This document shows, in pieces, positions 22,664 to 34,530 of a DNA stretch of 64,000 nt. Position 1 is the first letter of the stretch; each line of letters starts with the position of its first letter. The stretch comes from Lycium barbarum (lineage: Eukaryota; Streptophyta; Magnoliopsida; Solanales; Solanaceae), in contig NC_083341.1 of assembly GCF_019175385.1 (NCBI RefSeq), positions 88,252,321-88,316,320 on the forward strand, given 5' to 3'. Below the pieces are notes generated by a model. The model worked only from the letters and a program-made list of their open reading frames with translations, had not been told where the DNA came from and did no database searches. Made by a program: the position numbers and the translations under genes.

Positions 22664-25600
22664 TGTCACGACCCAACCCCGTAGGCCGTGACTAGTGCCC
22701 GATCTGGGCACTCAAACACATTCTAGTATATAGCAGAAGCCGACAAGGCTTTATTTCCAATTTAGATAATTTCCAGAAAAATTTCGGCAGAGTTTCCTTT
22801 GTTTTACGGACTATCCCATATACCCTGCACGCAGAAAATACCAACAAAGGCCACACAGGGCCAACAGAGTAACATTTGAATATATGCGGACCGGCCGCCG
22901 CGGCGAATGGGATCGCCCAAATACAACATATACACACAGCTGTACAGAAAGATCCCAACCCACAAACATGTCTACAGACCTCTAAACAGACCAACAGAAT
23001 CATATGGCGGGACAGGGCCCCGCCGTACCCATGAACGAGAATATACATATATAGAAGTGACAGACTGTACCAAAAGATGGCTCTGAATAAAAGAGCGCTC
23101 CAAATGGCGGAAAAGATATCCTAGACAGACGGATCGGCAAACCTGTCGTCAGTACCTGCGCGGTATGAAAACGCAGCCCCCGAGGAAAGGGGGTCAGTAC
23201 GAAATATGTACTGAATATGTAAAGCCTGAGTTGCAGAAACAAAATCATAACTGGTATAGAACGTACAGAAAGTAAACAGAAAATACAAAGTATCAGATAT
23301 ATATTTTCAAAACATGCGGAGTGTGTACAGAAACATATGTCATATCAAATCCGGCCCCTGCCAAGGGACTCGGCAGACAGAACGTGGCCACCCTCCCGAC
23401 GCTGGTGCCACAACACAGAAGAATCAGAATAGGGGCATAACCCCGTAACATAATATGTCATATCAGATGGCCATAGTAAATCATATCAGAACAAGCGTAC
23501 ATGGCACAGCATACTCCACAAACCCATGTACGCGTATACCTGCCCCCTCACATCGAGGCACGACGAACAATGCAAAGGATCACGCTTGACAACATATCCT
23601 GGTCCGGGCTCAGTGTGGGAAACATTGGGGCATCCACGAATGGAGTAGTGAGAGACTAATGCAATCAAAATATCATAAATGTTTCCATAGACTCGATGAG
23701 GCATATCAAAGACAAACCGATCCAATGAAATCGAGAGAGATCATAGTAAATGAGTTTCGAGTATCAAAACAGTTTATCAGACTTAATGGAATATTTGAAA
23801 CAACGTTTGTTAGGAAATTAGAATGGTAGTCAAAACATTTCTTTCAAAAACCGCTCGAAAGTAAGACTTGAGTACAATACGGGCAAAACCGGGAATAGTG
23901 GGCCCACCTCGGGACAAGCAAGGCGGTGGGCTCAAATTACATATTTTAAGCTTATGGGATCACCTACAAAGGTTCTACGGACGTTCTATAGCTTTCCAAG
24001 TAGTTTAGGGGAAAGTTCGCATAATTTTCAAGAAAGCATACCAAAAAGAGTTTAATCTTATTGAAAGAAAAAGTGATATTTTCACTTGCGGATTTCCGAT
24101 GGGCAGAAAGTCTTTCGAGGCCCGAATCCGGTTCTAATACACTTAGGCATGCCAAAAGAAGGATCGGGTATCTTTACATACCTTTTGAGCTTTTTAAGCC
24201 TATCCAAGCTCACTCTCCGTTTCGTCGAAAATCTGCAAATGGTCACATTTACCAATTGTAAGTTATAGATGCTACAAATTCAATTCAACTCATATTTGTC
24301 TACCGAAATTTCGGCAGCACTTCCCCTATACATATAACACCCCCGATAATTCAACTCGGCTCAAAATCATCAACAACAACCCAAACAACAACATCAACAT
24401 CAACAACAAACATTAGAAACACAATATGGCACAACTAGTTCTACTTGCCGACATAATGCCATCACCTTCATTTCAACTTCAATTTCCAAACCAATTTCAA
24501 TGATTTCACATTCATTATCAAACTAGATCATCACAACATAGTTTAGAAGCGTCTCATATCGTTTCCTCAAGTTATACACACGATATACATAATATACAAC
24601 TTTCCGCCAAAGTCACAACTTGTTCAAAACATCAAATCTTTGGCATACATATTAATAACATGTTTCCAACTTCCAAATTCATCAATGATCATCACAACTA
24701 ACAACCAAATAACTTCATTTTCCTAATATCAGAAAATCATACTAAAACGACATAAGTTTCTACATTCCCTTTCAATACAAACTTATATCATTCTATCTTC
24801 ATTTACATTGCAAGCATCACAATAACACACTAAGCAACTCAATCCATTTTCCATTCCAACTTCAACATAGTACACGGCCATATGCCCTTCTATCAACATC
24901 AACTAAATTCATGCAACTTTCAATTCCAATATGCATTTCATCACAACCACAACTAAGAGATAACATGAATTCTATACATTGTGGCTATACACATATACAT
25001 ACTCACGGCCATATAGCTATAACACACACCCACTTTGCAAACTTCCATTTCTTCACACAATCAACACATTCCCACATGCTACAACACAAACAAAACATCA
25101 TAACACAACAAAAAGAGTTGGATTCTTACCTTTTTCCTTAGTCTTCTTCACTTAAACAAGTGGTCAAATTGAGGAACCAAGTGCTTCTTTCTCCAAGACA
25201 ACTACACCAAGTTGAAGAGGCTACTCAATTTAGTGGGAAAACTACAAAAGAAAATTTTTTGGAGCAATATTTTTGATGGCCAATTTTCTTAGCCAAAGCC
25301 GAAACCCTCTTGCTCTTTCTCTCTTGCTTCTTTTGTTTTCTCTTCTTTTAATTTCATGAACCTTCTAAAGAGTATGACTCATATTATTATTAACACATGG
25401 AGAATTAATTAGTGGCCATGGGTTGGGCCTCACCATGGCCGGCCACCCCCTTAAGCATTGGGCCTTAATTTCCATTCCAATATTTTGGCCCAATGACTTA
25501 TAGATCACATTTGTAATTCCCGAAACTAATTTCTAAAATTCCAAATTTGTCCTTGGCCTTATTCGACACTTCCACATTAATATTCTTTCATACACAACTC

Positions 25601-25693
25601 CTATGTCAAATAAAAGTTAATTATGATCTTATTTCTTACAAGTCAAGAATATTTCCAAATTTTTCCAAAGGTGTGAAGACACGGGATATAACA
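22664..25693 (-). mobile_element. Solo LTR, gypsy type, minus orientation
   Basis: Begins TGTCACGACCCAACC and ends GATATAACA, so it is an LTR read backwards (GGGTCGTGACA on the minus strand). It is flanked by a perfect 5-bp target duplication, AATAG, at 22659-22663 and 25694-25698. With no internal region between LTRs, it is a solo LTR left by LTR-LTR recombination. It is about 3.0 kb. It contains CAA-rich low-complexity sequence near 24365-24420, also seen in element 3's LTR (56690-56730). Confidence 0.9.
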
Positions 25694-25698
25694 AATAG

Positions 25699-25842
25699 GT
25701 TCTTTTCCCTTATTGCTTGCATGCTAGTGTAGTTTATATTACACCTTGTGCTTTTGCGCATCGAGATTTGCAGTACATTGGTGTCTTAGTTTTGGACACC
25801 GGGATTTGTTTCCAAGGACATATTAGGTTGGACATGTTTAAC
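25699..25842 (+). mobile_element. Ogre-type 5' LTR, third piece
   Basis: About 144 bp of host LTR left between two later LTR insertions. Its right part, 'attaggttggacatg', matches 'tttaggttggccatg' at 28243 in the next piece. This lets the left edge of the following LTR be placed near 25836-25850. Confidence 0.5.
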
Positions 25843-28133
25843 TTGTGTGTATAGGTGAACCGAAGCGGGAAGGTTAGTCAAAATTTGTTTTTGGATAATA
25901 TGGTGTATGGGTCGTATGGGTGGGATATGATCCGTATTTTATGGACCGTATTTAAGATTACAAAAGTGTAGTAGAAAAGTAGAAATTTCAGGTGGTATTA
26001 TATGGCCATATTATACGGACCGTATAATATTATACGGCCAGCAAGTTGGTCGTATAATATTATGAAAAGGATGTCAAATTTTACAGAGAAGTAGAAATGA
26101 TGGTAACATTATATGACCGAATTATACGGATCGTATAATGTTATATGACCAGTAAGTTGACCGTATAAGTTAAGTCGGTGGAAATTTTCAGAATTTAAGT
26201 ACGACGACCCCTCTTCATTTTAGTCATTCTAAACATATTCCCAAGTTCAAAAGAGCTTTAGAAACTCTCCAAACATATCCCAACACATTTCCAAGCCAAA
26301 ATAAAGGATCAAAGTGAAGATCAAAACACTTAGGGTTACAAAGGGAGATTCAAATTTGACCCTTCTTCTTGTAAAAGCTTTGAAGGGTAATTCTAAGGTG
26401 AAGTGAATTTGGAAGTTGAAGTGTTCTTGAATTTTGAGGTAAGATTTCATCTTAGTTTCATGCTTAGGAGTTTATTTGGTAATTATGCTAAGATTTGGGG
26501 AGGAGAAATTGGAGAAAAAGTTCAGCTATGAATTTGATGATATTTTGGAGTTGTAAATTAACTTGAGCTATAATTATTAGCATGTTTTGAGTATAATTTT
26601 GTTGTGAGGGATAATAATGATGATGAGGAAGTGTTGTATACAAGTGTATAAGGGGTTATGTTGAAGTTGTTGTCATAAATTGATTATGAGAAGAGGTTTT
26701 AGGTTTGCATATACTTTGAATGAAATCTCTTGATCATGATGTTGTTGATGTTGTCTTTATTGTTTAGGAGTTGATTTGGAATTTGGTGGAAGTACATAAA
26801 ATAGGGGAATTGCTGCCCAAATTCCACTAGCTCACTAATTGCTCTAATTTAAACTTATGAATGTTTTCAAGACTTAACTTTAGTATGAATTCTCTTGAAT
26901 GTAGATTTGTGGGCTTGGGAGGAGAATGTTAAGTAGTTAAGGAGACGTAAAGGTATGTTAAGGTTGTCCCTTTCTTTCTTATGGCATGATCCTTTGATAC
27001 AAACCCATTCACATGATATCCATAATGTCCTTATTTTTATAGAAATGCTAGAAGCTTATGGTTCTTGAGATTTTTATGATATTGTTGAGAATTGTCCCAC
27101 GATTATTGATCTTATCTTATGATTATTGATCTCATTTTATGGTTGTTGATCTTATTCATTGATGTTGATCTCATCTTATGATTTTTGTTCTTTCAAGGTG
27201 AGATATGTTTATGGTGATAGTTCCATAATGATAATCGGAGGTTTACCGACCTTACGTCACTCCGATAGAGTTATAGCTTTTATTTGTGCTCTCATGCATG
27301 CTTTATATATATATATATAGCTATTTTCTCATACCGAGCCGCGCTATAGTCGGCCGGGTATGACACGTAGATGTGCACACCACTGCAGTGGGTACGTTAT
27401 GATGTTAGCCTGGACGCGGGATGCCCGGGACGTGGGATGATATGATATATGGATCGGGTTGCACGTTACGCAACAGTAACTCTTATATTATATATGTATG
27501 TACGAAAATGCTTTTTTTAAAAATCCAACCATGCATGATATCCACCTTAAGAGGAAATCATATGTACATGTTATCTCTCCTATCTCATGTTTCTTTCATA
27601 TTTTCATTATGTTGTTACCCATGCCTTACATACTTAGTACATTATTCGTACTGACGTCCTTTTGTTTGTGGACGCTACGTTCATGCCCATAGGTAGGCAG
27701 GGAGACGGATCAGACCCCTAGGCTGCTTTATCTGCGATTTCTTAGGAGTGCTCCATTTGTTCTGGAGCTACAGTTTAGCTGGTACTATTCTTTTGTGTAT
27801 ATATGGGCATGGCGGGGTCCTGTCCCGTCTTTATGATGTTATGTACTCCATGTAGAGGCTCGTAGGCAGATGTATATGGTTAGATGTCCTATAACCTCAC
27901 CGGTTCATGTTTTGTGTATCATTTTTGGCAGCCTTGTCGGCTTGTACATATGGGCATAGTTGATGATGTTTATATAGACGTGTATATGTTAATTGACCTC
28001 ATGCCTCTTTCAGTTTATGATAATTGTGAGTTAGCCATGTGGCCCACTTAGATATGATTATGAGATGAATTTCAGAAGGTGCTCAGTAGGTTAGCTCCGA
28101 GTGCCCGTCGCGGTCCTCTAGTTGGGACGTGAC
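25843..28133 (+). mobile_element. LTR, gypsy type, plus orientation (probably solo)
   Basis: Ends GGGACGTGACA at 28133, the plus-strand form of the shared LTR terminus. The left edge is set by comparing its flank with 28243-28270, and the expected TG start is not clear, so it may be truncated. A target duplication is suggested only weakly: gttta on the left against gttga at 28134. Inside are a cluster of ACGGACCGT-type palindromes (25940-26170) and the block 'gcccataggtaggcagggagacgg' near 27687, which recurs in several LTRs of the window. Confidence 0.65.
25940..26170 (+). repeat. Cluster of ACGGNCCGT palindromes (plus-strand solo LTR)
   Basis: ATACGGACCGTAT and variants (gtataatattatacgg, ttatacggatcgtata) recur about every 40-50 bp. 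The same motif class is found at 38030-38165, 40440-40690, 47250-47515 and 54095-54250. Confidence 0.75.
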
Positions 28134-30432
28134 AGTTGACATCATTGATGAGAATAGGAGACCTATTTAGGCTGGAATTTGGACTTGCTAATCCCATTCT
28201 GAGTGTTTCGGTTTCTCTCTCTTATTGGCATGTTTAGGTTGGCCATGTTGACACCATTGATGAAAGATTTTAGTCTAAACTGAGACTTGTTGATCTGCTA
28301 AATTGCATAATTGAACCATGTCAATATGACTAAGTATTCTTCCTAAATTACATATGTAACCTGCTCATTATGTCATGTCTTTTTTTGACTAGTTGTTATT
28401 CATTTGAGATATATTGGGATGCTTATGAACTTTCCTTCTCTTGTTAAATGTCAAACCCGCTTATGTTTGGTTATCTTCTCATATATCTTGTTCAATCTGT
28501 TGCTTGTCATCTGGTATACCTCGAGCTGTACATGGTATATCAACTTTAATATGCACTAAGTGTATAGAAAGGTTGTATATTCTTGTATATTTTTAGGTAT
28601 ACCATGTATAAGCCTGTATATACAATGTATACATCTGTTTTGTTATTAGTTTGAGTTTAAATGTGTTGTGTATGTTTGAGGTATACAAAGTATACAGTCC
28701 CATGTGTATCCTTTATGCTTATTTTAGGCTGTATGTCATGGTATATTGTTTGTATATCACATGGTTAAGGGTTGTCTTTGGGGCCTAAATTCTGGTTGGG
28801 TTTGCTACACACTTTTCATGTTTTGCCTATTTTTTTTTATAACTTTACTTGGTCCTGTACACAATTGATCATATCTGTGGTAACTTTGGGCCGATTACTG
28901 CTGCTCGTCTTTACTGTTTGGGACTGCCAATTGACTTTTTGAAAATTGTTGGACTGGTCTGTCACCGTTATCTCAATTAGTGTCAAATATGTTTGATAGA
29001 TGTGTGGGTTAAATGTATATATTCTTTTAGTTGAGTACGTTTGGAAAGTATAGATACTTTCTAACCGTACTTTTCTTTTTCCCCTTTCTTTGTTTTCATG
29101 GAAATGCAACGTGGGATATTTGGGCCATATTCCTCCGATATAAACCTGTTGGGCCAGAGGCCTAACTCTTTTGTTTCAACGAGTCTGAATCCGAAGAAAT
29201 GCATAGAAGGCCCATCCATGAGTGAAAATGGCAACTAGTGGGCTTCGGTAGGCCCACTAGCCTAAACTCTATCCTCTGTGTGTGTGTATATGTGAAATTT
29301 TGTATATGTAAACAAATGCCTAAAATTATTGAAACCCAAACGTGTAGAATTAGGAATTTCGAGTAGAAGTTTAAGATTATCTGAAATGATTTTTTCAAAT
29401 CAAGCATAACTAAGTTAAGATGCATGAACAATGGCAAATGAGTTTTTTTTTGCAAAGTCTTTGGAAAAACTGAAAAGTTGATATGATATATCGGATATGT
29501 CCCATATGTGTATTGATTTCAAAAGAAAGAAAGAAAACTGTTTTTGGGCACTTACTCCTTCAAAATAGGATTGTTTTGAACCTTCAAATTTGGATCAAAA
29601 TCCGGAATTAGTTTCTATGTGCTTAGACTGATTTTGGATGAAAAGAGGATAAAAAATGAAAAAAACTACTTTCAAGGGAAAGTGAATGAGCTGTTTCAAA
29701 ATGCCAACTTCAAACTTAAGGTTGTTTTACATCTTTTGGGTTCAAACCCAAACCTTAAGGCATAAAAACAAGAGGAAATATATTTGGACTATGGTTTGAA
29801 ATAAGATGACTTTGGAGTAGGATATTGGTTGACCTAAAATGAATAAAAATAAGTAAAACCCTTTATCTATACTTATAAAAACCTATGCTATTTTCTTAAA
29901 GTTGATATACTCAAACTTTTTCCTAAATAGAAATATAAACTTATAAGGACTAAAATCATGACATTAGACCAAATTAGTAGCAATTCTACTTAAGAAAATC
30001 TTAAGTGTGTTTTGATCCGGAAATGAAGTGACTTCGACCCTTATAAACATTTTTCAAAAAACCAACACTTTCCCCTTAAAGGTTTTTGCCAAAAAGATGG
30101 AGTTATGATATTGGCATGCCAGTTTTTTTCCACGAAAGAAAACATTTTTAGTAAGTAATCACAATAATTGCACATTGAAGCTCATAGGTCAACCGTATTC
30201 TATGGATCCTTAATACTAGGGTGCTTAAAACCTTCCCTAGGGGATCACCAGAACCCTTACATCGAACTCTGGTTTAAAAAGGATTTTTCTCTTATTTGAT
30301 AAAACCCTTTTAACTTGGTTTTCCTAATTTCCTTTATAAAATTAGGTGGAAACTCTAAAAAATATAAAATCCCAATAGAGTCCACAACCTCTTAGTCTCT
30401 TTTATGCACCCGCATAAAAGTGAACCGTAATA
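28134..30432 (+). mobile_element. Ogre-type 5' LTR, last piece
   Basis: Host LTR continuing to the primer-binding site. It is non-coding. It holds a region rich in tatac and tgtat steps (28500-28760) and (TG)n near 29276. The LTR ends close to 30432; the terminal CA is not clear. Confidence 0.6.
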
Positions 30433-30434
30433 GA

Positions 30435-30452
30435 TGGCGACGCTGTTGGGGA
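30435..30452 (+). promoter_or_regulatory. Primer-binding site of Tat/Ogre-type element
   Basis: TGGCGACGCTGTTGGGGA follows the LTR by a few bases. TGGCGAC-(N)-TGGGGA is the form of primer-binding site seen in Tat/Ogre elements, which are usually primed by tRNA-Arg. Two or three positions differ from the usual form. Confidence 0.75.
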
Positions 30453-30994
30453 ATTTCTAGGTTCTAACCATAAGGGTTTCAATATAATGTGATTTAATTG
30501 TGATTACTTGCTTACTTGTTTATTTTATTGCAAATATAAATTATCATGCATTCATATTATAAACTACGCCACCTTTGGAAAAAAGCATGGTTTCAAAGGG
30601 GACACGCGGGCTCGCGGTCTATCCTTCACCAAAAAAATCGAAACACCCTTTCTTTGGAACACATTGAATGCGAATTTGGTATGTGGTCGTCCAACAGCCG
30701 ACAATGGTTCACCCAGAGTAGTCCGCTCGGGTCCTTGTCGATTTGAAAAGCCCACTCTAGCATTGATTAGGATTGAGCCAAGCCAAATCGTAACGGACTA
30801 GCACATGATGACCTAGACGGGTTTTGGATATTTGAGATGTATCTAAAACCCATTAAGGAGACTACCTTGTGTCAAGATGGTCTGTGACCCGAAAGACACC
30901 GCATCCCACTATGTGCTAATTGGAAACATTTTGTGTGCCTATGTGCTAAATCATTGTCCATGGGGGTGGGAATTAACCGTGTTTTATTTTGTAG
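30453..30994 (+). other. Leader between primer-binding site and ORF1
   Basis: Non-coding 5' untranslated region of the Ogre-type element. Short frames cross it in several phases, but none resembles a protein. Confidence 0.5.
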
Positions 30995-32575
30995 ATGCAT
31001 ACAAATCTGAAATTCGACATGGTTCTCGAGGCACCAGATATGCTAAAAATTTGGTCGGGTTGGATGAATACCGAGGAACAAAGGAAAGGGACCAAGCGTT
31101 TAAGAAACCTCCCCTCTGTGTTAGTCATGACCGGGTGTAGGGAGTTGATCGAGATAATCACGGGCTATTGGGTCTGAGATAGAATGGTATTCAGATTCGG
31201 GGATGACATAGAGATGGCCCCAACTTTAGAGGAGCTTCGGGATGTGATAGACAACATCAGAACTAGCTTAAGAAAGAGAAAGAAACTCGACCAAAACCAC
31301 CTTATCCCACATAAACCTACCCCTAACCAAATCCTCAAAATGTTATCCTTATCCCATGCCAATTGAATGGTTGGCCCAACCATAGCATTTAGAGAGTTAC
31401 ACAAACGGTTTGGAACCCAACAGGATTTCTAGAACACCCTACAGAGTTTAAATTCTTTCCCGAGTTGGAAGCCACCTGACCTTTGGCCTTCGCCATTTGT
31501 TTACTAGTACTCGGTATTCTCGAAAGATAGAAACCAAACCGTAGATACTGGAATCATTTCGGTCACCCATGCTATCTTTCACGGCATAACCACAAACGGG
31601 TAAACTAAATACTTTGACCTAATCCCCATCATCCTTGCCGATATGTACCGAGCCTTAAGCATATGCCAAAATCATTACTATTCCTTCCAAGGTGTAACCT
31701 ACTCCTACAATGGTGGATCATTAAGCATTTGATCGAGGTCGGGGGTACCCAATATTTAAGCAAGCAAACGGGAAAGGATGACCTTTACGCTTATTACCCA
31801 AACATAGGACAACAAACTAAGGAAAGTTGGGGATTCTTATTTTCTAGGCTCAAAGAGGGTAGCATACAATGGATGTTCGCCGATTTCATATTTGATTCCG
31901 TTGTCGTCAAGGGGTGAAAGTGTCCATATATACCACTTATGAGAATTCAAGGGATCCGCTCTTATGTGTTTGCCCGAGTACTAAGACGGTTTGGTAGGAC
32001 CCAGATCATACCCCAAGTAGGAAACATGGGGGAGTACATAAAAGAGCTATGAAGAGGACAAGATCCAAAAGGGTGGAGACATAGTCCAAGAATGGAATGG
32101 TCACATTATTTGGGGTCCGGATACTTTAGCTCAGATAGGTTCAACCTGGGTTGTGACGAAAATTATAGAGATTGGCTGAGGGTCCACTTGCAAGGCACCC
32201 TTGCCCCTGGTCCTATCATTTATTATTGCATGCAAGAAAAGTCTTCAAAAGACGAAATCAAGGCCCATTTGATCCAAAGGCGAGCCAATGATAGGGATTC
32301 AAAATACTTAGAGAAGATTGAGTATGATCAAGCCGTCATAGACAGCTTGACATAAGAGATGGACTTCACACATGATTGCCTGTTAGATCTTGATGATCGA
32401 ATGAAGAAGATAATGGATGACACCGCATTGATGATCTTCACAAACAAGGGGTTTTTGATGGATGCCGTGTTGACTTCGACTTATCTCCATATCCACACCG
32501 CTTTTTGAAGGGCCAAAAAGGCAAGGATCGAGAGAGATTCATCATCATCCACTAGAGGACATTTCTTCTGATTTT
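30995..32575 (+). pseudogene. Ogre-type ORF1 (plant-mobile-domain-like), decayed
   Basis: Ogre elements carry an extra ORF upstream of gag. Here the frame is broken but readable in pieces. 30995-31400 contains CRELIEIITGYWV, VFRFGDDIEMAPTLEE and IAFRELHKRFG, which resemble the plant mobile domain (a 'FG...E.TPTLEE' signature). 31663-31917, in another frame, has NLLLQWWIIKHL and YPNIGQQTKESWG. 32092-32355 has YRDWLRVHLQG. At least two frame changes and several stops separate the pieces. The assignment rests on position and on the mobile-domain-like motif; the protein's role is unknown. Confidence 0.65.
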
Positions 32576-32900
32576 TACTTTATGCTTTCTGGTCTTTTGT
32601 AATCCCTTAGGAGAAAATATTATTAATGAAACTATAATTTATGGGGCCATGATTTAATGCAAATGGCACATTCTTGTTTCAAATCGACTAGGTTGACTCT
32701 TTTAGAAACACGACTAGCATAATTTATCGCATGATTATATGATTAAATGCTTGTGTTTCATGTATTTCATTTAAATGATTGATTGATCCCATGTTCCGGT
32801 CATTATCCTAAAGAAAAACACAAGGAAATTCCAATGACCCGAAACCACGAACATAGAAAGCTAATCCTTTGCACCTCTTAAAAAGATTGATTTGCTACCA
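32576..32900. other. Spacer between ORF1 and the next coding remnant
   Basis: Non-coding, AT-rich; no recognisable feature. Confidence 0.5.
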
Positions 32901-33890
32901 ATGGACGAACGAAGAAGTCAGAGTAACACTATCCTCGGAGGCGACACTGCTAGCGAAAGTGAAGGGTCATTTAGTAGGAAGATTCGCAAGCTAGAGGAAA
33001 AGATTGAATTGGTCCGAGCCAAGATCAAAGAGGCCGGCCGATTTTTGAACCTAGCTAAGAAATCCACCAAAGGAGACTACAGAATTGGAACGTTACCAAG
33101 AGAGCCCGTCAGACATGGCCAAGGGAATGACACAAAGCTACGTGCCTTTGATGGTCAAAACTGAGACTCTCGAGGAAGAGGATGAGGATCCCATGGAGGA
33201 ATACAAACTGCAAGAGCAAACTGGGCCATCTAAAGAGGCCACCACCACTGCCTCTGTTGCCCAAGATGATAATAATGATGTGACCCAAGGATCCATTCGC
33301 CCACCATCGCCAACTGGGTGGGCGATTGCCTTTAAAGCCATTGCTTGTCCTTACCGTGTCACGCCAAAGCATATACGATGTGATGAAGTATTTAAGGAGA
33401 TGAAAAGTGTAGGTGCTACGAGAAATTACCGCCTTGCGCACCGATCTATACGCACAAGAGGTTCCCATTTCACAAGAATCAACCCAGTCACATTGCGAAT
33501 GAGTACTTGGCCCTGAGAAGAAGGATTGTGAGAATGATCACCGATAAGACAATCCACATGTTATGGGGACCTCAATCTTTATTGGTCCATGACACGGTCA
33601 CTCCAAATGAAGGAATCACTTTGGACACTCACATTTGGCGTTACGACTTCACCATCTTCAAGGACTCGCATGCCAGTATCTTTCAGAAGTTAGCAAGTAT
33701 TAGGAAGGTCCATACAGTCAAGGCTTTTTGGGAACCCTCGTCGGGCGGGCTAAGTCAATGAAGGATTTGCTTGTTCCATTCGGGAGCACTGGGGCATGAT
33801 ACCGAGGAATGTGAAGCTTTTAATTTTGAATTAGAACACTTGGTCCATACTGAGGAAATATGGGTGGTACTCCCACCTTGTTACTAGGAA
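32901..33890 (+). pseudogene. Coiled-coil / zinc-knuckle coding remnant
   Basis: The first part (32904-33165) encodes MDERRSQSN and then a charged, probably coiled-coil stretch (RKIRKLEEKIELVRAKIKE). An acidic segment follows in a second frame (33160-33260). Near 33770-33830 there is a knuckle-like motif, CLFHSGALGHDTEECEAF, after an in-frame stop. Such a motif normally lies downstream of the gag capsid region in Tat/Ogre polyproteins, but here it precedes the capsid-like sequence at 35186. The order is odd and may reflect the modular ORF1 of this lineage or a rearrangement. Confidence 0.5.
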
Positions 33891-34039
33891 GTAAGGCCTT
33901 AGGCCAAACAAATGGTTGTAGGGACAACAACCTGTTCCGATCTTGAGAAGAGGTCATCTTTTGGGAAGACTTAAGGGAGGGTCTTTTCTTGTAATTTTAA
34001 AGTTTGTCCTCCTTCCCTTTTTATTTATAAGTAAAAGAA

Positions 34040-34210
34040 ACTATGTTCGAGCTGATGTCCCAAGGAGGGATACGTAGGAAGCCTTTATCTAGCCTGGTCT
34101 GGGAAGCTTTTGGGTAGTATAGGTTTAGGAAAAATATTTTTCTATGTAAACCGATCTAAGGAAGGCTCTGATTTCCCGCAGAGGGATACGTAAGCAGTCT
34201 ACTTAAGAAT
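34040..34210 (+). repeat. Two copies of a 'ggatacgta(g/a)g' block
   Basis: 'gagggatacgtaggaagcct' at 34066 recurs as 'gagggatacgtaagcagtct' at 34182. Blocks with 'ggatacgtaggcag' are common in untranslated parts of Tat/Ogre elements of Solanaceae. The intervening DNA (33891-34530) is otherwise non-coding. Confidence 0.6.
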
Positions 34211-34530
34211 CGCTCCCTATATTATATAAATATATTATTTTCCCATAGTTATTTAGCGTAAGCAAGCGGCAATAAGATTGTCCAAAAGCGAATCAACCAT
34301 AAATAGTCATACCGAAATCCAAAATGACTCAAGAGAGCCAAAATACCCTAAAACTCAGGAACGGGGATCAATCAAGTGTTTAATTCCAATACATGAATTT
34401 TGTGTGCTCTATGTGTTTACATGTCAACTACATATGATATTTTTCCTTTTTATTTATTGTCTAATGAACTAACGTCATTTGCTTTTGAGTTGCTTTTCTC
34501 TTATAGAAAAAGGTTGATCCGTGTTGTTCT

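Larger units (their letters stand above)
10113..30432 (+). mobile_element. 5' LTR of Tat/Ogre-type retrotransposon, interrupted
   Basis: The LTR starts TGTTGGCAACTAATTTT at 10113, matching the start of the right-hand LTR at 62709 (TGTTGACACCTAATTTTT). It ends just before a primer-binding site at 30435. It survives as four pieces: 10113-10916, 21442-22663, 25699-25842 and 28134-30432. Together they make about 4.5 kb, in the size range of Ogre-type LTRs. The gaps are a Mutator-like element and two gypsy LTRs. A promoter-like 'ctacataaagaacccc' at 21900 has a counterpart at 63808 in the right LTR. The two LTRs look only about 65% identical where comparable, so the element is old or the two ends come from different relatives. 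Confidence 0.65.

Noticed and set aside
22692..23248. Minus-strand frames of 118 and 82 codons
   Set aside because: They lie inside the solo LTR and resemble no protein.
22664..28133. One composite element with inverted termini
   Set aside because: The first LTR closes on itself with the AATAG duplication at 25693-25698, so the two LTRs are separate insertions.
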